Shown: piece after piece, positions 24,375 through 31,888 of the stretch
Position numbering within the stretch: position 1 is the stretch's first letter
Layout of the letters: the number at the start of each line of letters is the position of its first letter
Assembly: GCA_947259195.1 (NCBI GenBank)
Contig: CAMYLC010000072.1
Location: 1-36,039, forward strand
DNA length: 36,039 bases
Origin: Thermoanaerobaculia bacterium
GTDB lineage: Bacteria > Acidobacteriota > Thermoanaerobaculia > Multivoradales > JAHEKO01
Direction: 5' to 3'
Notes under the pieces: model-generated
What the model was told of the DNA's origin: nothing
Database searches by the model: none
The model's input: only the letters and a program-made list of their open reading frames with translations
Made by a program: the position numbers and the translations under genes

Positions 24375-25168
24375 TACAGAATCCTCGCTTCTTTCTGAAG
24401 TTTCTCTACAAGAGTTCTCGCCGCGGTCTCGGCGTCCCCGTCGATGATCTGAGCTCCCTTGCCGGCCTCAGGGAAGGCCACTGAGAGAACCTCGATCTTG
24501 GCCCCGGTCTCCCCAAGGCTCTCTGGCGCCAGCCCCAGGTCTCCAGGCCCAGGCTCCGAGATCTCCTTCTTCTTGGCCTGCATGATGCCCTTGAGCGAGG
24601 CGTAGCGCGGCTTGTTCAGCCCAGCCTGGATCTCCAGTACGGCTGGAAGATCGAGATTCGAAATCTCGTTCATGCCAGCCTCCATCTCGCGAGTCACCTT
24701 CACCTTCTTGTTCGCTTCGTCGAGCTCGACACCCATCACCAGCCAGGCGTGCGGCCAGCCGAGCTCGCCGGCAATCACGGTGCCGGTCGAGCCAAAGCCG
24801 ACATCGTCCGACTGGGAGCCGGTCAGGACGAGATCGAAGTCCCCCGCAGCGAGGGCTCCGGCCAGAGCGCGACCCGTGGAGAGGCTGTCCCCTCCTAGAA
24901 ACGCCGGGTCCTTCAGATGCACGGCGCGCGCAGCTCCCAGCGCCAGCGCCTTGCGCAAGGCCTCTCGAACCCTCTCTGGGCCGAGACTGAAAACGACGAC
25001 TTCCCCACTCGTGCGCTCGGCGATCTGAAGAGCTTCCTCGAGTGCGTACCCGTCGCTCTCATTGATCACGAACGACAGGTCTTCTTCGTCGATCCAGGTG
25101 CCGTCACCTGAGACACGAAGGCGGGCTTCGATATCGGGTACTTGTTTGATACAGACAGCGATCCTCAT
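24374..25168 (-). CDS. etfB: Electron transfer flavoprotein subunit beta
   Basis: The 264-residue product is EtfB, binding AMP and partnering EtfA. CIKQVPD at the N-terminus is family-typical, as are NESDGYALEEALQI, LALGAARAVHL, DLVLTGSQSDDVGFGSTG and the ETF-beta signature region VTREMEAGMNEISNLDLPAVLEIQ (read in parts). NKPRYASLKGIMQAKKKEI follows, the last being a strong EtfB hallmark. A near-perfect Shine-Dalgarno (AGGAGGATC before ATG 25168) starts the operon. Together with the mutase and meaB on the same strand further right it fits fatty or branched-chain acid oxidation, although these loci are separated by the tol operon. Confidence 0.97.
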   Translation of the reverse strand: MRIAVCIKQVPDIEARLRVSGDGTWIDEEDLSFVINESDGYALEEALQIAERTSGEVVVFSLGPERVREALRKALALGAARAVHLKDPAFLGGDSLSTGRALAGALAAGDFDLVLTGSQSDDVGFGSTGTVIAGELGWPHAWLVMGVELDEANKKVKVTREMEAGMNEISNLDLPAVLEIQAGLNKPRYASLKGIMQAKKKEISEPGPGDLGLAPESLGETGAKIEVLSVAFPEAGKGAQIIDGDAETAARTLVEKLQKEARIL

Positions 25169-25381
25169 GATCCTCCTTCCTCCACAGTCACTTTCCAGGT
25201 TCCGTAGATGGCGAATCAGCGCCCATGGTTTGTGAGCCGAGCCTGGTCTCTACTCCGCGGGCTGTAGTCCTTGAAAGAACCGCCCGCCGGTAAGACGCGG
25301 AGCCGTTCACACGGTCGCGACGAGCGGCTGCTCGCGAGCGAGTCTACCATGCCGCAGTGCGTCTGAAGTACGTTCCGAACA
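25169..25381. other. Divergent intergenic region between etfB and tolQ
   Basis: I see no gene here. It must hold the etfBA promoter on the minus strand. The best -10 (TAGACT, reading leftward at 25341-25346) has no convincing -35. The 10-base palindrome GCTCGCGAGC at 25330-25339, flanked by CGAGC at 25321-25325, forms overlapping short hairpins next to this -10 and could be an operator. The tolQ promoter lies just to the right. Confidence 0.4.
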
Positions 25382-25411
25382 TGGACATCCTTCCGAGAGG
25401 CGTGCTACCTT
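25382..25411 (+). promoter_or_regulatory. Candidate sigma-70 promoter of the tol-pal operon
   Basis: TGGACA (25382-25387, five of six) is followed after 18 bases by TACCTT (25406-25411), with TGC directly before it as an extended -10. The transcription start would be near 25418. The leader of about 17 bases contains the Shine-Dalgarno GAGGAGAG (25425-25432) ahead of ATG 25435. Confidence 0.5.
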
Positions 25412-25434
25412 TTGCGCGCTGATCGAGGAGAGCC

Positions 25435-26169
25435 ATGCAAGCAATGATCCCCATCCCGTTCCTACTGGCACAGCTCGATAGTGCCTCCCGCATCAACATC
25501 TTCGAGCTGTTCGCCCGTAGCGGTCCCATGGCCTGGTTCGTGGCGATCGTGCTAATCGGCCTGTCGCTCGCCTCGTGGGCGGTCATGATTGCCCGCTACC
25601 TCCAGTTCCAGCGAGCACTTTCGCAAACAGCGTCGTTTCTCGATGTCTTTCGCAAGAGCCAACGGTTCAGCGAGGTGGCTTCGCAAGCGGACCGGCTGCA
25701 GGCATCTCCCTTGGTTGGCCTCTTTCGAGCCGGCTATATCGAGATCGACGCCCAGGTGAAGGCCTACAATCAGGATCATCCAGAGGATCAGAAGGCCTAC
25801 AAGATCAAGTCCCTGACAGGATTGGAACGCAGTCTCAAGCGGGCGACCAACGTCGAGATGTCCCTGCTCAGCCGGGGTACCGGGCTGCTCGCCACGACAG
25901 CGGCGGCCAGTCCCTTTATCGGACTCTTTGGGACCGTATGGGGCATCATGGTCGCCTTTCAGGACATTGGCGCCAGCGGCTCCACCTCTCTGGTGGCAGT
26001 CGCACCGGGCATCGCCGAAGCGCTGGTGAACACCGCACTCGGTTTGGGAGCTGCCATCCCGGCTCTGATGGGTTACAACTACTTCGCCAACCGAATCCGC
26101 GAGTTCCGCTCACAGATGACCGACTTCACCCTGGAGTTCCTGAATCTCGCAGAGAGGAACTTCCTCTAG
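25435..26169 (+). CDS. tolQ: TolQ/ExbB/MotA family proton channel protein
   Basis: TolQ forms with TolR the proton-driven motor that energises TolA and keeps the outer membrane attached at the division site. The 244-residue protein has one helix near 25-50 (SGPMAWFVAIVLIGLSLASWAVMIARY, read in parts) and a cytoplasmic loop. Two further helices carry the family signature LLSRGTGLLATTAAASPFIGLFGTVWGIM and APGIAEALVNTALGLGAAIPA. ATG 25435 has a strong GAGGAGAG upstream. It could in principle be ExbB, but tolB, pal and cpoB follow directly, so TolQ is preferred. Confidence 0.93.
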   Translation: MQAMIPIPFLLAQLDSASRINIFELFARSGPMAWFVAIVLIGLSLASWAVMIARYLQFQRALSQTASFLDVFRKSQRFSEVASQADRLQASPLVGLFRAGYIEIDAQVKAYNQDHPEDQKAYKIKSLTGLERSLKRATNVEMSLLSRGTGLLATTAAASPFIGLFGTVWGIMVAFQDIGASGSTSLVAVAPGIAEALVNTALGLGAAIPALMGYNYFANRIREFRSQMTDFTLEFLNLAERNFL

Positions 26170-26185
26170 GAAAGCAAGGTGAGCC

Positions 26186-26608
26186 ATGGCCTTTAGCACC
26201 CCAGGGCTCGGCGAGGAGGAGCACTCCGAGCTGGCCGACATCAATGTGACGCCGCTGGTGGATGTGATGCTGGTGCTCCTGATCATCTTCATGATCACGG
26301 CCCCGATGCTTCACCAGGGCATCGAGGTCGCGCTGCCGAAGGCCGACGCTGAGCCAATAACACTCAGGGTCGACGATCCACTCGTGCTCTCGGTCAATCG
26401 AGACGGCCTCGTCTACGTTCAGGACGAGCCGATTCATCCGAGCCAGCTCATGGAGCGCCTGGCTCCCCTCCTGGAAGCTCGTGACGAAGATGCGGTCTTC
26501 CTCAAAGGAGACCGCGAGCTACCCTATGGGACCGTAATGGAGGTTCTTGCCATCCTCAACAAGGGGGGCGTTCTCCAGGTCGGTATGGTTACAGAGAAGC
26601 CAGAGTAA
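26186..26608 (+). CDS. tolR: TolR/ExbD family biopolymer transport protein
   Basis: The 140-residue product has a short cytoplasmic N-terminus and a single membrane helix (about 22-43). The key motif ADINVTPLVDVMLVLLIIFM lies at the membrane; its second Asp is the proton-pathway residue in the TolR/ExbD family. The periplasmic domain (ALPKADAEP, VSVN-like LSVNRDGLVYVQDEPI, LKGDRELPYGTVMEVLAILNKGG) is standard. It follows tolQ after 16 bases with AAGGTGAG as Shine-Dalgarno and belongs to the same operon. Confidence 0.93.
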   Translation: MAFSTPGLGEEEHSELADINVTPLVDVMLVLLIIFMITAPMLHQGIEVALPKADAEPITLRVDDPLVLSVNRDGLVYVQDEPIHPSQLMERLAPLLEARDEDAVFLKGDRELPYGTVMEVLAILNKGGVLQVGMVTEKPE

Positions 26609-26627
26609 TCGACTACCCCAGCGCGCC

Positions 26628-27395
26628 GTGCACGAGAACATCGACACACTCCTCAACAGCCGCCTGCGGAGCGGCTCTGCGGCCTACCGCAAACCGAGCC
26701 TTTTGCTCTCGCTGTCTCTGCATGTCGTGTTGTTTGCCACCGTACTGTTGGCCCCGATGATCACGACTGGAGATCCCGAGCCACTGGAGTTCGTCGCGGT
26801 GCAGATCGTTCCCGTACAGGCCCTTGGGGTGGCCTCCCCCGCTCCCGCTCCGACTCGCCAGCCCACACAGGCCCCAGACCCACCAGTCGAGGAGGCAGCA
26901 TCTGAGCCTGAGCCGGAAGAGCCGTCGGCCGAACGTGTCGCGCTGCCCGAGCCCGAGAGAAAGGCAAAGACCACTCCCAAGCCGAAGGAGGCTCGCAGAT
27001 CCGAGCCTGGTTCAGGCCAGAACCGAGCCTCCGGGTCCGATCTCGGCCAGCGATTGGGATCTCCTCTCGGTAGCTCTCTGGGCACATCTCCTCTGGGTGC
27101 CACAGTCGGTGGCCTCGACAACCCTGACTTCGTATATAGCTACTACGTCGACCAGATGCTGGCAATGATCAGTGCCAACTGGCTGAGGCCCTCAATCGGA
27201 GGACAGGTCGAGGCAGCGGTTTACTTTCGAATCTACCGCGACGGCAGCATCTCCGATGTACGTGTCGCCCAGTCCTCCGGCTACAACTCTTTCGATCTGG
27301 CAGGGCTGAGGGCCGTGCAGCAAGCGGCACCCTTTCCCCGCCTGCCCCAGAGCTATCAGCACAAATCCCTGGGGGTCAATCTGATCCTTCGGTGA
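26628..27395 (+). CDS. tolA: TolA/TonB-like periplasm-spanning energy transducer
   Basis: The 255-residue product from GTG 26628 has an N-terminal membrane helix (about residues 24-42, LLLSLSLHVVLFATVLL) with the family His (SLHVV). A long Pro/Glu/Lys-rich periplasmic stretch follows (about 70-140, TolA/TonB linker). A small Gly/Leu/Ser repeat (LGSPLGSSLGTSPLG) precedes a C-terminal TonB-like domain (YVDQMLAMISANWLRPS, YFRIYRDGSISDVRVAQSSGYNSFDLAGLRAV). By sequence the C-terminus looks like TonB, but position between tolR and tolB indicates TolA function. The GTG start is chosen because homology and the short charged N-terminus begin there. Its stop overlaps a possible GTG of tolB. Confidence 0.88.
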   Translation: MHENIDTLLNSRLRSGSAAYRKPSLLLSLSLHVVLFATVLLAPMITTGDPEPLEFVAVQIVPVQALGVASPAPAPTRQPTQAPDPPVEEAASEPEPEEPSAERVALPEPERKAKTTPKPKEARRSEPGSGQNRASGSDLGQRLGSPLGSSLGTSPLGATVGGLDNPDFVYSYYVDQMLAMISANWLRPSIGGQVEAAVYFRIYRDGSISDVRVAQSSGYNSFDLAGLRAVQQAAPFPRLPQSYQHKSLGVNLILR

Positions 27396-27415
27396 ACCGG
27401 CAAGGAAACCTGAGC

Positions 27416-28789
27416 ATGACTCGAGCCTCGAAGACAACGGCAACAATCCTACTGACGTTCTGTGTCCTATGGTCGCTCCCTGGTGCCGCGTGGTCCCAGC
27501 AGGGGCCACCACCCGAGGCACAGGAGCAGCTCAGCGATCCGGAGGTCAGTGTGGTCCTGGAGGGCCGCCAGCGTTCACGATTTCGCCTGGCCATGCCGGC
27601 GCTCCAGGTCGAGGGCGGGCTCGGTCCCCAGGTTCGATCGGCAGCCGAACAACTCGAGGAGACGCTGCGAACCGACCTCGATCGCAGTGGTGTCTTCGAC
27701 GTGCAAGGCCCGATGCAACTGTCCGTCCTGACCTTGACCGGCAGCGACGACCGCGACTTCGAGCTCTATCGATCGCTGCGCAACGAGCTGCTGCTGAGAG
27801 CTTTGGTGAGGCAGGATCAGGGGCGCCTCATTCTCGAAGGCCGAGTCTACGACCTGGCCAGCGGCAAGGTGGTTCTGGGAAAACGATACAGGGGGGATCC
27901 CGCCATCGCGCGGCGCATTGCGCATACCTTCGCCGACGAGATCATCCTCTACTTCAGCGGTCGTCAGGGTCTGGCGCTGACCAGCATCGCTTTTGCCTCC
28001 GATCGAAGCAGCTTCAAGGAGGTCTACCTGATGGACTCCGACGGGGCGAACCAGCGCCCGATTACAGCGCACAAATCGATTTCCATGTCCCCGGAATGGA
28101 ATCCGAATGGTCGAGAGCTGGCCTATGTCTCGTACTACTCGGGCTCCCCCAGTATCTACCTGGTAGATCTCACCAGTGGTCGCAAGACCCCGGTGATCAC
28201 GACAGGTTCACTCAATATTTCTCCGTCCTTTTCCCCCGATGGGAAACAGATGGCTTTCGCCCGGTCGATCGGCAATGGAAATGCGGAGATCTTCATCTGC
28301 AACCGCGACGGCAGCAACCTGCAACAGCTCACCCACTCCTCGGGAATCGACACCAATCCAGCGTGGAGCCCGAACAAAAGGGAGATCGCTTTCACTTCGA
28401 GCCGTACCGGTTCCCCCCAGATCTACATCATGGATGCCGAGGGTGCCAACCTGCGGAGGGTGACCTTCGAGGGCAACTACAACGACGGTGCCGCCTGGAG
28501 CCCGGACGGGACTCGCATCGTCTACGCTTCCCGCCGCACCGGCAGCTTCGATGTCGCCGTGGCTGATGTCGTCACCTTGGAGAGCCGGCTCCTGACCAAC
28601 GGCGGCGGCAGCAATGAGACCCCGTCTTTTTCACCCGATGGACACAAAATCCTGTTTACCCAGAAGCGGACAACTCGAAACGGGACCACCACTCAGATCT
28701 TCGTGATGGACGCGACGGGTGGAAACCGCCAACAATTGACCACACAAGGGAACAACTCCGCTCCGGTCTGGTCGGGATTCAAGAATTAG
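27416..28789 (+). CDS. tolB: Tol-Pal system beta-propeller protein TolB
   Basis: TolB is a periplasmic protein that binds Pal and TolA. The 457-residue product has a signal peptide (TILLTFCVLWSLPGAAWS, cleavage likely before QQ) and an N-terminal domain (about 50-180, LEETLRTDLDRSGVFDV). A six-bladed propeller follows, whose blades repeat S-SPEWNPNGRELAY, SPSFSPDGKQMAF, NPAWSPNKREIAF, GAAWSPDGTRIVY and TPSFSPDGHKILF. ATG 27416 is preferred over GTG 27392 because AAGGAAA lies suitably upstream. The GTG would, however, give a four-base overlap with tolA, so both are possible. Confidence 0.95.
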   Translation: MTRASKTTATILLTFCVLWSLPGAAWSQQGPPPEAQEQLSDPEVSVVLEGRQRSRFRLAMPALQVEGGLGPQVRSAAEQLEETLRTDLDRSGVFDVQGPMQLSVLTLTGSDDRDFELYRSLRNELLLRALVRQDQGRLILEGRVYDLASGKVVLGKRYRGDPAIARRIAHTFADEIILYFSGRQGLALTSIAFASDRSSFKEVYLMDSDGANQRPITAHKSISMSPEWNPNGRELAYVSYYSGSPSIYLVDLTSGRKTPVITTGSLNISPSFSPDGKQMAFARSIGNGNAEIFICNRDGSNLQQLTHSSGIDTNPAWSPNKREIAFTSSRTGSPQIYIMDAEGANLRRVTFEGNYNDGAAWSPDGTRIVYASRRTGSFDVAVADVVTLESRLLTNGGGSNETPSFSPDGHKILFTQKRTTRNGTTTQIFVMDATGGNRQQLTTQGNNSAPVWSGFKN

Positions 28790-28808
28790 CTCGAACTTAT
28801 CGAAACTC

Positions 28809-28838
28809 TTGAAGCCGATCTTACCCTTCTGCTACAGT
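28809..28838 (+). promoter_or_regulatory. Candidate internal promoter before pal
   Basis: TTGAAG (28809-28814) and TACAGT (28833-28838) are 18 bases apart, with TGC directly before the latter (extended -10). It lies in the 122-base gap after tolB. A start near 28845 would give a 5' leader of about 67 bases for pal. An extra promoter for pal would fit the high amount of Pal needed relative to TolQRAB. Confidence 0.45.
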
Positions 28839-28911
28839 TGCGCAGAGGTCACATTTTCAAAACGCAGATTTGGACGTCAAACGCCACTTTCCGAAAGTAA
28901 GGAGCGTCACA

Positions 28912-29484
28912 ATGTACCGTAAGTCATTGGTCACGGTCTGGGTCGGAGTCCTCGCAGTATCTCTCTTGTTCCTAGGGTGCCCCAAGAAGAAGCCGGCACC
29001 GGCGCCCGAAGTCATTGAGCTTCAGGAAACCGTGGTGGAAGAGGTCGAAACTCCTACACCTCCGGCTGTGATAGTCGATGAAGTTGAAGACCCATTCAGT
29101 GAGGATCTCGAGACCGCCAACATCGCGGCCTACGAGATGGGTCTCCTCGGCGACGTGTACTTCGACTTCGACAAGTACGATCTCAAGCCAGAGGCTCGTG
29201 AGCGCCTGGCGAAGAACGCTGAATTCATGCGTGCCCATCCGGAATTCGAGATGCTCATAGAGGGCCACTGCGACGAACGGGGAACCGAGGAGTACAACCT
29301 GGCACTCGGCGACCGGCGAGCCAACGCAACCAAGAGTTACTTGATGTCACTGGGCATCCCGGCTGGACCCATCGAGGCTGTCAGCTTCGGTGAAGAGAGA
29401 CCGCAGTGCCGAGAGTCGAGCGAGGCATGCTGGTGGCGCAATCGCCGGGCCCACTTCGTGATTCGGGGCCGCCAAGGCGGTTGA
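28912..29484 (+). CDS. pal: Peptidoglycan-associated lipoprotein Pal
   Basis: Pal is an outer-membrane lipoprotein that grips peptidoglycan and binds TolB. The 190-residue product has a signal helix (LVTVWVGVLAVSLLFLGC; lipidated Cys near residue 23, slightly atypical lipobox) and a Pro/Glu/Val-rich linker. The OmpA-like domain has VYFDFDKYDLKPEARERLAKNA, IEGHCDERGTEEYNLALGDRRAN and the SFGEERP segment. ATG 28912 has AAGGAG upstream and is preferred over an earlier in-frame TTG at 28870. The peptidoglycan-binding Asp and Arg (CDERGT, GDRRA) are present. Confidence 0.95.
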   Translation: MYRKSLVTVWVGVLAVSLLFLGCPKKKPAPAPEVIELQETVVEEVETPTPPAVIVDEVEDPFSEDLETANIAAYEMGLLGDVYFDFDKYDLKPEARERLAKNAEFMRAHPEFEMLIEGHCDERGTEEYNLALGDRRANATKSYLMSLGIPAGPIEAVSFGEERPQCRESSEACWWRNRRAHFVIRGRQGG

Positions 29485-29492
29485 TCGAACCG

Positions 29493-30296
29493 GTGACGAT
29501 CGTGAAAGAACCAAGGCTCTTCGCTAGCCTGGTCCTGCCTCTGCTGCTCGGAGCCTGCGTTTCGAGCAGCGATATCGATGAGTTGCACACACAGCTCTCC
29601 GACATCCAGAGGCAGGTCCTCGTACTTCAGAAGCAGACATCCAGCAAAGAGGAAGTCGGTGATCTTCAGCAGCAGATCTCGGCCCATACGCAGTCTCTGC
29701 TGAAGTCGGAGGCAGACGTACAGGTGGCGGTGCAGAATCTCTCCATGCAGATCGACCAGTTGGAGGCGAACCTGGAGGACACGAACTACCGCCTCTCTCA
29801 GCTGTCGCAGCAGATCGCCGCCACGAATCAGGAGCTCAAGTCGGTCCGTACGACCCTTGGGGCGACCGGCGGGCCAGCGGAAACCTCGCAGCCCCCGATG
29901 ACGCCCCCGTCGGACCCTCAGTCTCTCTACCAGACGGCCTACAACGACTACCTGCGCGGCAACTACGATCTTGCGGTTCTGGGGTTCCGGCAGTATTTGG
30001 AGACCTTCCCCGATACCGAGTTGGCCGACAATGCAGCCTATTGGATCGGCGAGTCGTTCTTCAGCCAGGCGAAGTACCAGCAGGCCATTCGGGAGTTCGA
30101 CTCGATTCTCCGGCGCTACCCGCGGAGTGACAAGTTGGCCAGCGCACTGCTCAAGAAGGGCTATGCCTATCTGGAGTTGGGTGAGACCGAACAGGGAATA
30201 CTGCAGCTCCAGCACGTGCTTCGCGAGTATCCGCGGACGGACGAAGCCAATCTCGCTCGTCAGCGCCTCGTCGCTCTCGGAGTTGACTCGGGCTAG
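29493..30296 (+). CDS. cpoB: Cell division coordinator CpoB (YbgF), lipoprotein form
   Basis: CpoB links the Tol-Pal machine to peptidoglycan synthesis at the septum. The 267-residue product starts at GTG 29493 (AAGGCGG upstream; GTG 29502 is an alternative). It has a short signal sequence with a perfect lipobox LGAC (Cys near residue 21), so it is predicted to be lipid-anchored, whereas E. coli CpoB is a soluble periplasmic protein. Residues ~25-115 are a Gln/Leu-rich coiled coil (TolA-binding type). A Pro-rich linker then leads to three TPR-like units (YQTAYNDYLRGNYDLAVLGFRQYLE; DNAAYWIGESFFSQAKYQQAIREFDSIL; KKGYAYLELGETEQGILQLQHVL, read in parts). Confidence 0.92.
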   Translation: MTIVKEPRLFASLVLPLLLGACVSSSDIDELHTQLSDIQRQVLVLQKQTSSKEEVGDLQQQISAHTQSLLKSEADVQVAVQNLSMQIDQLEANLEDTNYRLSQLSQQIAATNQELKSVRTTLGATGGPAETSQPPMTPPSDPQSLYQTAYNDYLRGNYDLAVLGFRQYLETFPDTELADNAAYWIGESFFSQAKYQQAIREFDSILRRYPRSDKLASALLKKGYAYLELGETEQGILQLQHVLREYPRTDEANLARQRLVALGVDSG

Positions 30297-30311
30297 CTAT
30301 CGGGCTACACT
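30283..30311 (+). promoter_or_regulatory. Candidate sigma-70 promoter of rpsT
   Basis: TTGACT (30283-30288), a 17-base spacer and TACACT (30306-30311) make one of the best matches in the window (five of six and four of six). The -35 box lies inside the last codons of cpoB. The start near 30318 leaves a leader of about 67 bases containing an imperfect hairpin (CGTGC and GCACG around 30322-30339). Confidence 0.65.
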
Positions 30312-30385
30312 GCCGGGCCGTCGTGCAAGGAAACGCACGGCAACCGCAAAGCAATCACGCGCAGACTTGAAGAGGAACCGAGTAG

Positions 30386-30655
30386 ATGGCGAACATCAAA
30401 TCGGCCGAGAAGAGAATCGGCCAGACAGAGCGCGATAGGGAACGCAATCGCTCACAGCGCTCTCGCATGCGGCGTGCCGTTCGAGAACTGCGAGAGGCCG
30501 TCAGTGCAGGAGATCTCAGCCAGGCTCAGGAGCTCTTGCCCGACACCCTCAAACTGATCGATTCGACGGCCAAGAAGAAGGTCATCCATCGCAACGCTGC
30601 TGCACGAACCAAGTCCCGACTGTCGCAGGCGGTGGCGAAGCTCGAGACGAGCTAG
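30386..30655 (+). CDS. rpsT: 30S ribosomal protein S20
   Basis: S20 is a primary 16S rRNA-binding protein of the 30S body. The 89-residue, very basic, all-helical product begins MANIKSAEKRIGQTERDRERN and contains SRMRRAVRELREAV, KKKVIHRNAAARTKSRL, all hallmarks (MAN-KSA-KR, K-G-IHKNTAARKKSRL). Length is normal. GAGGAA stands about ten bases before ATG 30386. It is transcribed alone from its own promoter and faces the convergent lptE, with 16 bases between the stops. In E. coli rpsT is autoregulated by translation and could be so here. Confidence 0.97.
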   Translation: MANIKSAEKRIGQTERDRERNRSQRSRMRRAVRELREAVSAGDLSQAQELLPDTLKLIDSTAKKKVIHRNAAARTKSRLSQAVAKLETS

Positions 30656-30671
30656 GTCGGACTGCCCGCCT

Positions 30672-31193
30672 CTAGAAGCCCTCGAGAAGATCGATGACCA
30701 GCGACTGAGCGAACCGTCGCCCAACGACTTCGATGGTGGCGTCTTCGAAGGCAAAGACCGTGTTCTCCCCGAGCTCCAGGGCGTAGTCCCCTTTGAATAC
30801 GTAGTCGTCCTGGCCCCAGAGCACTTCGTCTGAGCCGGTCCTGACCAGATCCATGTCGGCTCGAATCGTAATCTCGTATTCCGTGGCCCGCCCGTCCGGC
30901 CCGAACTGCACGGGCCTGACGACAAACGAGGTCAACGCTCCGCTCAGCACGGCATCAGCCTGGGCTTTGCTCTTGACGATCGTGTAGCTTCGTCGGGTGA
31001 CGAGCTCGTCGATGATGGACTGAGTCAGCTGTAACTCGATACGAGACCGGGTGGTCCTGTTTTGCAGTGTCTCGACGAAGATGTCTTTGACATCGTCTGG
31101 CAGATTGCTAGTTCGGCCGATGAGTCCGTAGCCGCAGCCCAGGGAGCCGAGAAGCACCGGCACCAAGAGCATCAGAAGGATCTTTTGTTTCAA
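30672..31193 (-). CDS. lptE: LPS-assembly lipoprotein LptE family
   Basis: LptE sits inside the LptD barrel and helps insert LPS in the outer membrane. The product of about 173 residues begins MKQKILLMLLVPVLLGSLGC if TTG 31193 is the start, a textbook lipoprotein signal with Cys20. The mature part starts GYGLIGRTSNLPDDVKDIFVETLQNRTTR, followed by LTQSIIDELVTRR, DAVLSGAL and EITIRADMDL, all typical of bacterial LptE. I prefer TTG 31193 to GTG 31199 because GGAGGT then lies four bases upstream. It is the last gene of a minus-strand group with nusB. No holA or leuS is next to it, though both are common partners. Confidence 0.88.
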   Translation of the reverse strand: MKQKILLMLLVPVLLGSLGCGYGLIGRTSNLPDDVKDIFVETLQNRTTRSRIELQLTQSIIDELVTRRSYTIVKSKAQADAVLSGALTSFVVRPVQFGPDGRATEYEITIRADMDLVRTGSDEVLWGQDDYVFKGDYALELGENTVFAFEDATIEVVGRRFAQSLVIDLLEGF

Positions 31194-31237
31194 CTCCACC
31201 TCCGCAATCTCGAGATCGAAAAACCCGTTGAGACCGG

Positions 31238-31741
31238 TCAGGTAAGACTCCCCGGAAGACTGTGACTCTTGAGGATTCCGTCGAGAACTCCATTCACGAA
31301 ACGCCCCGACTGCTCGGTCCCGAATTCCTTGGCGAGCTCGATCGCCTCATCCAGGATGACCAGCTTCGGAACGTCGGTTTCGAAGAGAAACTCATAGACC
31401 GCCAGTCTCAAGATATTACGGTCGACAGGCGGCATGCGTTCGAGCCTCCAATGCTCGGCCTGCTGGCGAATCAGCGCATCGATCTGATCCAGATGGTCGA
31501 GGGTCCCCCGTACCAGGGTCCTGGCATACTCGAGAGCATTCTCGAGCTCCGCCGCGGTGCGTGCCGAAAGATCGGTTGCAGCAGCTCTTCGGGGCACTGT
31601 AGACGACGTCTCCTCTCTCTCTTCGCTCAGGTAGTCACCCGGCCTGAAGTCCGCTAAGACCCTGTCGCACGACTCCTGCCCCAGGTCACTCTGGTAGAGC
31701 ATCTGGATCGCCATCTCTCGCGCTCGTCGCCGCTTGCTCAC
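31238..31741 (-). CDS. nusB: Transcription antitermination factor NusB
   Basis: NusB binds boxA RNA with S10 in antitermination of rRNA transcription. The product from GTG 31741 is about 167 residues: MSKRRRAREMAIQMLYQSDL at the N-terminus (the classic RR-ARE-A-Q-LYQ-D start), an insertion rich in Ser/Thr/Glu around residues 30-65, LVRGTLDHLDQIDALIRQQAEHWRLERMPPVDRNILRLAVYE (read in parts) and VILDEAIELAKEFGTEQSGRFVNGVLD, all hallmarks. An in-frame TTG at 31813 would add 24 residues without homology, so GTG with GGGAG upstream is preferred. The ~30-residue insertion makes it a little longer than usual. Confidence 0.95.
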   Translation of the reverse strand: MSKRRRAREMAIQMLYQSDLGQESCDRVLADFRPGDYLSEEREETSSTVPRRAAATDLSARTAAELENALEYARTLVRGTLDHLDQIDALIRQQAEHWRLERMPPVDRNILRLAVYEFLFETDVPKLVILDEAIELAKEFGTEQSGRFVNGVLDGILKSHSLPGSLT

Positions 31742-31821
31742 CCCATTCTCCCGAGTCAAAGAACAATCTAGCCCTGAAAACTCCACGGCAGCTGCCCGAT
31801 ACTGGTGTGCCAAGTCCGGGC

Positions 31822-31837
31822 TCTCACCTGAGTGAGA
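31822..31837. repeat. Short inverted repeat between meaB and nusB
   Basis: TCTCAC (31822-31827), a four-base loop and GTGAGA (31832-31837) form a perfect six-pair stem in the 147-base gap between meaB and nusB. There is no T-run on either side, so it is at best a weak terminator, attenuator or RNA-processing site for the minus-strand transcript. Confidence 0.35.
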
Positions 31838-31888
31838 CCGTACCCGCTCAAGCCTGATGCTGTCAACGGGAATCCAGTGTGTGGTCCC

